NCBI GenBank assembly: GCA_933207985.1
Contig: OW240924.1
Span: 66,909,691 to 66,973,690, forward strand
Source of the DNA: Pelobates cultripes
Taxonomy: Eukaryota; Chordata; Amphibia; Anura; Pelobatidae
DNA: 64,000 bases
Direction: 5' to 3'
Under the pieces are notes generated by a model. It searched no databases. It had not been told where the DNA came from and saw only the letters and a list, made by a program, of their open reading frames with translations. Below are positions 59,501 through 64,000 of this stretch, piece by piece. Both the position numbers and the translations under genes were made by a program. Numbering within the stretch: the first letter of the stretch is position 1; each line of letters opens with the position of its first letter.

Positions 59501-60321
59501 AGGGGTCCCTCTGGCCGCCTGGAAGTAAGTGCCGACCAATAGGAGGAGCACAGTGAGAAGACGCCAGCGTCCATAGGAAAGCATTGAGAATGCTTTCCTA
59601 TGGACTGACTGAATGTGCGCGCGGCTCTTGTCGCGCATGAGCATTCAGCCGATGACGACCGAAGGAGGAGGAGAGTCCCCAGTGCCGAGGGAGCCCGGCG
59701 CTGGAGAAAGGTAAGATTTTAACCCCTTCCTCCCCCTTCAGCCCGGCGGGAGGGGGGGACCTATTAATACTACAGTGCCAGGAAAACGAGTTTGTGGTCC
59801 TTTAAGGGGCATATGTGAAAAGAAAATTTGCCTTGTATGTGTTGTAAATGGTATTTGTCCAAATTTAGTAGAAGTAGGTCTGATTTGGTATGGTTCAGTT
59901 GATACTATGAAAGGGATGAGTAACTGTGCAAGAGGTCTAGGAGGGCTTCCAGTGAAGATTCTGGGTTTGTGAGTGTCATAAGGACAAGGTTGGCATAAAT
60001 CGCGACCTTCTCTTCTTATCGTTAGTCCCTACTCATCCCGGCTGGAGTAAATTGCCAGCAACAGGGCTTCTAGGGAAAGGGCAAATAGGAGGTGGGGGGA
60101 GAGAGCAACCCTGTCTTGTTCCACTGTATATGGGCAAGGAGGGAAGAGGGATTTATGTGAATAGAGACCTTGATTGGCTTGTTTTACATATGTTTGTGTA
60201 GCTTATTAAATATGTATGTGGGAGGCAGCACACACATGCAGGACAGCACGTTACTTACTTGCAGGGGACGCCTGAGTGGATACTGGTTTTCCTGAGACCT
60301 CCAACCCTCGACTCTTGAACT
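50339..60321 (-). CDS. COCH: Cochlin, partial: last seven coding exons
   Basis: Secreted extracellular-matrix protein, abundant in the inner ear of vertebrates; the LCCL part is also released as an immune peptide. Seven - strand exons (60321-60259, 56274-56230, 55964-55817, 55733-55630, 55380-55154, 51610-51094, 50514-50339) give 1280 nt in one frame, about 425 residues. They start in the linker after the LCCL domain, then encode vWFA1 (from [20 protein letters not shown]), a Cys-containing bridge ([27 protein letters not shown]), vWFA2 ([16 protein letters not shown]) and the end [11 protein letters not shown]. Human cochlin has 550 residues. The signal peptide and LCCL exons were not found in 60322-64000 and should lie further right. 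vWFA2 keeps the D-x-S-x-S metal motif; vWFA1 reads D-G-S-N-N. Confidence 0.96.
51094..51610 (-). CDS. COCH: COCH exon with most of vWFA2
   Basis: A 517-nt exon encoding [20 protein letters not shown] and the vWFA2 core: [19 protein letters not shown] and [11 protein letters not shown], the three metal-site loops. The donor GTAGGG splits a Gly codon. The Met near 51574 is internal, not a start. Confidence 0.97.
52332..52455. repeat. 122-bp foldback, arms about 45 bp
   Basis: GCTGCAATGTGAGG through GGGCAATGCAAAGGTCAAG is followed, after a loop of about 30 bp, by the complement CTTGACCTTTGCATTGCC through CCTCACATTGCAGC. A few mismatches. It may be a MITE; no target duplication was evident. Confidence 0.8.
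52490..53960. repeat. Minisatellite with units in both orientations
   Basis: Diverged units containing GTGTGGCATGGTTGGGG, GAGGGAGTGTGACAGG and TTAAGGGGGTTAAAGTGACA. In 52856-52925, 53085-53215 and 53510-53640 the same words occur as their complement (CCAACCATGCCACATTCACC, CCTTAATCCTGTCACACTCA). Unit length varies, about 40-100 bp. Confidence 0.8.
54097..54231. repeat. 134-bp foldback, arms about 60 bp
   Basis: TAGCGTGGCCGGGTGATACA at the left and TACCGTGCCACGCTA at the right are complementary. Inner words GGACTGAAAGGAAGTG and CACTTCCTGTTAGTCC also pair. The loop is about 10 bp. Confidence 0.8.
54340..54480. repeat. GGGACAGGAGGGGAGAAG tandem repeats
   Basis: Two perfect 28-bp units (CTAAGGGACAGGAGGGGAGA AGAAAACA) at about 54370-54425 with diverged units on both sides. 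Purine-rich on the + strand. Confidence 0.75.
54560..54829 (+). mobile_element. Family B MITE, right part
   Basis: CAATCCAATGCTTTCCTATT, AGGTAAGAT at about 54711-54718, then the end hairpin ACTATAGGGTCAGGAATAC / CTTGCCCTATAGTG and TTTCTTTAA. Confidence 0.7.
55154..55380 (-). CDS. COCH: COCH exon, vWFA1 second half
   Basis: A 227-nt exon encoding [40 protein letters not shown] and [20 protein letters not shown], ending VAFIDK. The donor is GTGACA followed directly by a run of A, so it is weaker than the others. Confidence 0.96.
55630..55733 (-). CDS. COCH: COCH exon, vWFA1 middle
   Basis: A 104-nt exon encoding [20 protein letters not shown] and [14 protein letters not shown], with split Ser and Gly codons at its ends. 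The GGNSNIG loop supplies part of the vWFA1 metal-site region. Confidence 0.96.
55817..55964 (-). CDS. COCH: COCH exon, vWFA1 start
   Basis: A 148-nt exon encoding [40 protein letters not shown] and PHVGLVQA. The acceptor is ATGCAG and the donor GTAATG. Human has DGSFNIGQ at the metal motif, so the last Ser is replaced by Asn in both species. Confidence 0.96.
56230..56274 (-). CDS. COCH: COCH 45-nt linker exon
   Basis: Encodes [14 protein letters not shown], matching human KRLKKTPEKKTGNK. The acceptor is TTACAG and the donor GTACAG. A basic linker between the LCCL and vWFA1 domains. Confidence 0.92.
59040..59560. mobile_element. Unclassified repeat inserted in the L1 remnant
   Basis: Contains repeated ACGAAC/TTCG words (CGGTTCGTGTAGCCGAACGC, TTCGTATACCGAAC) similar in style to 43200-43560. 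It separates two halves of the same L1 ORF2. Borders not resolved. Confidence 0.4.
59560..59804 (+). mobile_element. Family C MITE, right half
   Basis: CCAGCGTCCATAGGAAAGCA, the GC-rich palindrome ATGTGCGCGCGGCTCTTGTC GCGCATGAGCATTCAG, AAGGTAAGA at 59708-59716, and CAGGAAAACGAGTTTGTGGTCCTTTAA at the end, which lacks the return arm of the end hairpin. Confidence 0.75.
60259..60321 (-). CDS. COCH: COCH 63-nt linker exon
   Basis: Encodes [20 protein letters not shown], aligning without gaps to human GKSSTQEATGQAVST and what follows. The acceptor is TCTGCAG and the donor GTAAGTAA. The phases fit the next exon. The low-identity linker makes this the least conserved COCH exon seen. Confidence 0.82.
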
Positions 60322-60471
60322 CTGCAGACATAATTATTTTTCAGTATCGGTGATATGTGCATTATGCTGCACTCACAAAACGTATTAAATTATTTTAACA
60401 CAATCACCAGAGAAATGTTATAACCGGGATATTTTTCCCACTGACATCTATGGGAACTTGCTACTCAATAA

Positions 60472-60655
60472 TAGTGATGTCCCGAATGGTTCGCTGCGGA
60501 CTCATCATTCCAGCCAATCAGCAGCAGACCCTCCCATCTCCTGGACAGCATCCATTTTGAAGCTGCATTCTTAGTGAGTTGTCCAGGAGGTGGGAGGGTC
60601 TGCTGCTGATTGGCTGGAATGATGAGTCCGCGGCGAACCGTTCGGGACATCACTA
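60472..60655. mobile_element. 184-bp hAT MITE with perfect 8-bp target duplication
   Basis: Flanked by CTCAATAA at 60464-60471 and 60656-60663. The inverted repeats, TAGTGATGTCCCGAA and on for about 75 bp (through GGACTCATCATTCCAGCC and CAGCAGACCCTCCCA), pair almost perfectly, so the element is nearly all hairpin. Low divergence suggests a recent insertion. Confidence 0.88.
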
Positions 60656-61997
60656 CTCAATAACCATAGAACATTAACATAAAAACAATCAAGGCATTTA
60701 CCACCAGTTTCCATCACAACTTGCAGTTATATATTTTATTCTCACTGCTGTGTGGCATTTTCTAAAATACCTTTGGTACAGTAATATTCTGCATGCAGAG
60801 GGGTTTCACACTTTTTGGATGTGACAGGTCAAATGATATGTTATTGTAGATTTCTACAGTTATTTTACTGGGCCAACCTGTGCACGTTTAATAGTCTACC
60901 ATTAAAACCAATTGGTTAAAAAGGTTATTTTTTTTGTTTGTTTGTTTTTTTCTTTTCAAGCACTTATTGTATAACTGATCTCTGCTGCTACCAGACCTTC
61001 AGACATCTAAAAAATACCTACTCAATCAATATACGAACCATATACATATGTTTTTTACAGCTCTTAACTATTTATTACCTTTACTCTACAGTATGCTTTT
61101 TGCCAACATCTACTTAATTCCACACTAGTCATAAAAATATACCCACAGTGGCGCATATTTATATAAAAAAAAAGGTACAATATTGATACTGCTATACTGC
61201 TCTTTTTGATCACTGCAAATATAGTGACAAAGGAGTTACAATATTTGTATTTAAAAAAGAAATTAAATCCACAAACCGTTGGGCTCACCCAGATCTCCAC
61301 TAGTATGTTATGTCATTTAAAGGGACATATGTGGTTTATCACACTATGCTATACATATGGCCCTATCTGATAATAGTGTGGACCCACACCTTGGGTTCCC
61401 TTCTCCTCTAACCTTGCAGATTTCAGCATTGGCACTGCTGAGATTATATCCCGAGAATGTTACTTTGTGCAAGCTGCTGGAGAGATAGAAGTAAGGTCAG
61501 TAAGAAGTGAATCCTAGCTCGCTTATGATCTTGACACTATCAGCGGAAAGATATTGTCAACTTGTTCTTCAATTTATTTACAGTGTTATTTGCACTGACA
61601 ATTCTGCCTTATATAAGTTATGATGTATAGAGGGACCTTGCCCTGTCCACTGCATTCACTCCCACCTGCTGCTGTTTGCAAAAAGAAAATTGCCCCATCT
61701 ACAAGCCCACACCATCCTTCAAATACTGCAGCCTGGCCGGTAGCTTCTCTTATGTCATTTAAAGAGACTCACCAGCACAAATACTACAACTTGACAGACC
61801 ACTCCAAATATATAAAGTACGTCAGCTTTCTGGGTGTGGAGTGTCCCATAATGACAGTTTATAAGAGTGCTGATTTCTATTAGGCACTTTTATAAACAAT
61901 TCATGAAGAACCTCCCTGGCTGTCAAACAGCTTGGAGAGGTATCGGCCTGCTTCCGTTAGTTCCCCATAGCTAGCAGAAGTGGCAGGCATGCTCTAC

Positions 61998-62439
61998 ATA
62001 AAAGGACATTGTAGGCACCCAGATCACTTCAGCCCATTGAAGTGGTCTGGGTGCCAACTCCCATCACCCTTAACCCTGAGCATGTAATTATTGCAGTTTT
62101 TATAAACTGCAATAATTACCTTGCAGGGTTACGTCCTCCTCTAGTGCCTGTCTACCAGAGGGACTTCTGGGTTCCACTGGCCACTAGCGACTTCAGAGTT
62201 CTTAGGCAACTTTTGGTCGTCTAAACGACGCTGGACGTCCTCACACATTGCATGAGGACATCCAGCATCGCCGGAATCCCCATAGGAAAGCATTGAATGA
62301 GATGTCGGTGGGGGAGGAGCGTGGGAGGAGCTGAGCCAGTGCCGAGAGGTGGGGGGGTGGAGGAAGACCTTGACAGAAGGGGAAGCTACAGTGTCAGGAA
62401 AACAGAGTTTGTTTTCCTGGCAGTATAGTTTCCCTTTAA
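61998..62439 (+). mobile_element. Family C MITE
   Basis: AAAGGACATTGTAGGCACCC, hairpin GATCACTTCAGCCCATTGAA GTGGTCTGGGTGCC, TGCAGTTTTTATAAACTGCA, and at the end AGTGTCAGGAAAACAGAG / TTTTCCTGGCAG with TTTCCCTTTAA. This copy lacks the GTAAGT motif. Confidence 0.8.
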
Positions 62440-62694
62440 GCACACATGTCTTCCTCCCTGCATACCTCAGACCAGTGTCCAGACCTTAAATCAGTAGCCC
62501 ATCAGAGCTTCAGACCGTCTATTTCCCTGTCTATTTCTTCCGGGGAAAAAGGTCTTGCAAAGGCTGCAGTTCATAAGAACTGCTGCTTTTGCAAACTGTT
62601 TTAAGATATACCCCCAATGAATACATTGTGCTTGAAAATGCATGCATGTATTGAATAAGAGTGATTTCAATTTATTGCTAATATGGCCAATGGA

Positions 62695-62980
62695 GTGCTC
62701 CTTTATGTCAGGGGTTTTGGGCTAAATATACCTTCACTGCAGTCTCAGCAGTGCAAATGCTGCTTTTTCCCGAGAAAAGGCAGTGCTCACATTTCTGCCT
62801 AATGCCACATCTGTTGGCTGTCACTCAGATAGCCACAGAACGGATATCCATAGCATCTCTGTTAGGTGATGCAGATTGTTGCATTGAGGAGATTTTCCGC
62901 GCATGCTCACTAGTCTCTAAATGCTTTTCTACTTGGAAGCATTGGATTTGTTAAGATTATCAACATGAAAGCCAGAGAGG
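62695..62980. mobile_element. Family B MITE remnant
   Basis: GAGAAAAGGCAGTGCTCACA, TTGGCTGTCACTCAGATAGC and TTGGAAGCATTGGATTTGTT are central family B words. Degraded ends. Confidence 0.55.
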
Positions 62981-63237
62981 TTATTATTTTTTTCATTTTT
63001 TTTAGTTCTGGGGCCCCAATAACTCAAATAGGTAGGTTAACAGTTTAGCATTACATGTTTTAATTCCTAAAACTAAAGTATGAATCTTTAATGCGTGAAT
63101 CTGATGCCAGAGCAACAATACATTCCCCATAAACATATACTAAGCAAAGGTTTATGAATTACTTTACATTTTCTCATATCATTTTATGACAGGGAGGTCA
63201 GGAATATATTCCGTAAAAAACAAACATTAACCTAGCT

Positions 63238-63370
63238 CAGGCTTCCCCAAACTCCAGCCCTCCAGATGTTGCGGAACTACATCTCCCATGATTCTCAGCC
63301 CATTTCATTCAAAGAATCAAGGGAGTTGTAGTTCAGCAACATCTGGAGGGCCAGAGTTTGGGGAAGCCTG
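63238..63370. mobile_element. 133-bp hAT-like MITE
   Basis: CAGGCTTCCCCAAACTCCAG through CCCTCCAGATGTTGC at the left is complementary to GCAACATCTGGAGGGCC through GGGGAAGCCTG at the right. The flanks ACCTAGCT / ACCTTGAG agree at only about half their bases. Confidence 0.75.
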
Positions 63371-64000
63371 ACCTTGAGTGAGCATGCCCTTTAATATGCT
63401 TATAGTAAATGGTGTAAATAATTATTCTGAAATTGCTAAATCGTTCCATAAAATTAAAATAAAAAGATATACTAAAGAGGAAGGAAGTAAAAACAAAGAT
63501 TCTAAACGTATTTATTTGCTCCCTGAAGCACACATCTCCCCTACTAACTTACTGGAAACTGAGAATGAAGACGACCACTTGCTGAGGGTCAAGGATTGCA
63601 CTGCATTAGAGAAGACCGATGGGTAATTTTGTTGACCAGGTAGTCTACGCAGGGTCACTTTTCCACCATTTTTGGAGATCACGCCTCTGTCAAAACAGCA
63701 ACAGACCGCAAGGTGATCTTATACTGCTAACACAAGAAATCCCCCAACCAGTCCAATGTGCATACAATATTATAAAACACTCCGCCCAAAAACTATAGAA
63801 AACCAACAAACAGAAACAATTCAGAAATTGTACAATACCAATATAGTCACAAAGCTGCTCAATCACCAAAAGCGGAGTCTCTTATTCGATAGGGGGTAGG
63901 ATAAAAGTTTTAACATACGGGAAATGTACCTAGCAAAGACACACATGGAATTAATAAGGGGCTCACAAGAACATATCCCTGAAAGAGGGCCAGAACAAGA

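Larger units (their letters stand above)
57800..60160 (-). mobile_element. L1-clade LINE remnant, interrupted
   Basis: On the - strand, from right to left: [18 protein letters not shown] (reverse transcriptase block, about 60110-60040); after the interruption, [26 protein letters not shown] and [10 protein letters not shown] (58960-58800); then [14 protein letters not shown] and [15 protein letters not shown] (about 58770-58630), the typical L1 ORF2 C-terminal region. A Trp codon before KQC has become TAG, and there are frameshifts. About 59040-59805 is inserted DNA. Confidence 0.72.
56275..60258 (-). other. COCH: COCH intron with broken L1
   Basis: A 4-kb intron between the two linker exons. 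Its right half is L1-type LINE and inserted repeats, listed separately. 56400-57800 is A-rich on the + strand and may be part of another old retroelement, but no protein domain could be identified. Confidence 0.6.
60322..64000 (-). other. COCH: COCH intron, left part
   Basis: No LCCL exon (CPGGC or CGAAVH-like coding) was found. Besides the elements listed at 60472, 61998, 62695 and 63238, the rest (60665-61990, 63375-64000) holds nothing I can identify. Confidence 0.6.

Noticed and set aside
63378..63626. 82-codon + strand frame at the right edge
   Set aside because: No family recognised. It may be a retroelement piece, but nothing supports a coding call.
60322..64000. LCCL-domain exons of COCH
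   Set aside because: Looked for the CPGGC, CGAAVH and SLPGREN-type coding on the - strand and found none. They probably lie beyond the window.
1..64000. tRNA, rRNA or microRNA genes
   Set aside because: No tRNA-like cloverleaf with A and B boxes and no rRNA segment was noticed; the hairpins found are assigned to MITEs or foldbacks. A covariance-model scan was not possible.

Overview
The window is vertebrate nuclear DNA, most likely from a frog (anuran amphibian). It shows large introns, canonical GT-AG splicing, and a dense load of TTAA-ended miniature transposons whose ends match the TTAAAGGRR pattern described for the T2/Kolobok-type MITEs of Xenopus. It also carries CR1, L2 and L1 retrotransposon remnants. 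The species cannot be read from the sequence. There are no bacterial features.

Two host genes are present, tail to tail. STRN3 (striatin-3/SG2NA) runs on the + strand: 17 consecutive coding exons (human exons 2-18; exon 1 lies left of the window) from 6826 to the stop at 46572-46574. Together they give 2112 nt in one open frame, encoding 703 residues. COCH (cochlin) runs on the - strand: the last seven coding exons lie between 60321 and the stop at 50339-50341, encoding the linker and both vWFA domains. The signal peptide and LCCL exons should lie right of 64000. The convergent STRN3-COCH order is the same as on human chromosome 14q12. About 3.8 kb separates the two stop codons.

Layout: 1-6825 STRN3 intron 1 (MITEs, L2 tails); 6826-14207 exons 2-7 (coiled coil and calmodulin-binding side); 14208-29945 a 15.7-kb intron 7 full of repeats (MITEs, a TIR element, CR1 copies, a hAT element with perfect target duplication, an inverted pair of composite MITEs); 29946-34844 alternative cassette exons 8 and 9; 36442-46574 exons 10-18 with the WD40 propeller; 46575-50338 the two facing 3' UTRs; 50339-60321 COCH exons with a minisatellite intron and a broken L1; 60322-64000 COCH intron.

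The two genes are not expected to work together. STRN3 is the scaffold/regulatory subunit of the PP2A-STRIPAK complex. COCH is a secreted extracellular-matrix protein of the inner ear. No new gene system was found. The most interesting material is in the mobile DNA: MITE families that share a layout (a hairpin at each end and a splice-site-like motif in the body), a composite two-MITE unit present twice in opposite orientation, hAT elements with perfect 8-bp target duplications, and related CA-rich minisatellites in two STRN3 introns.
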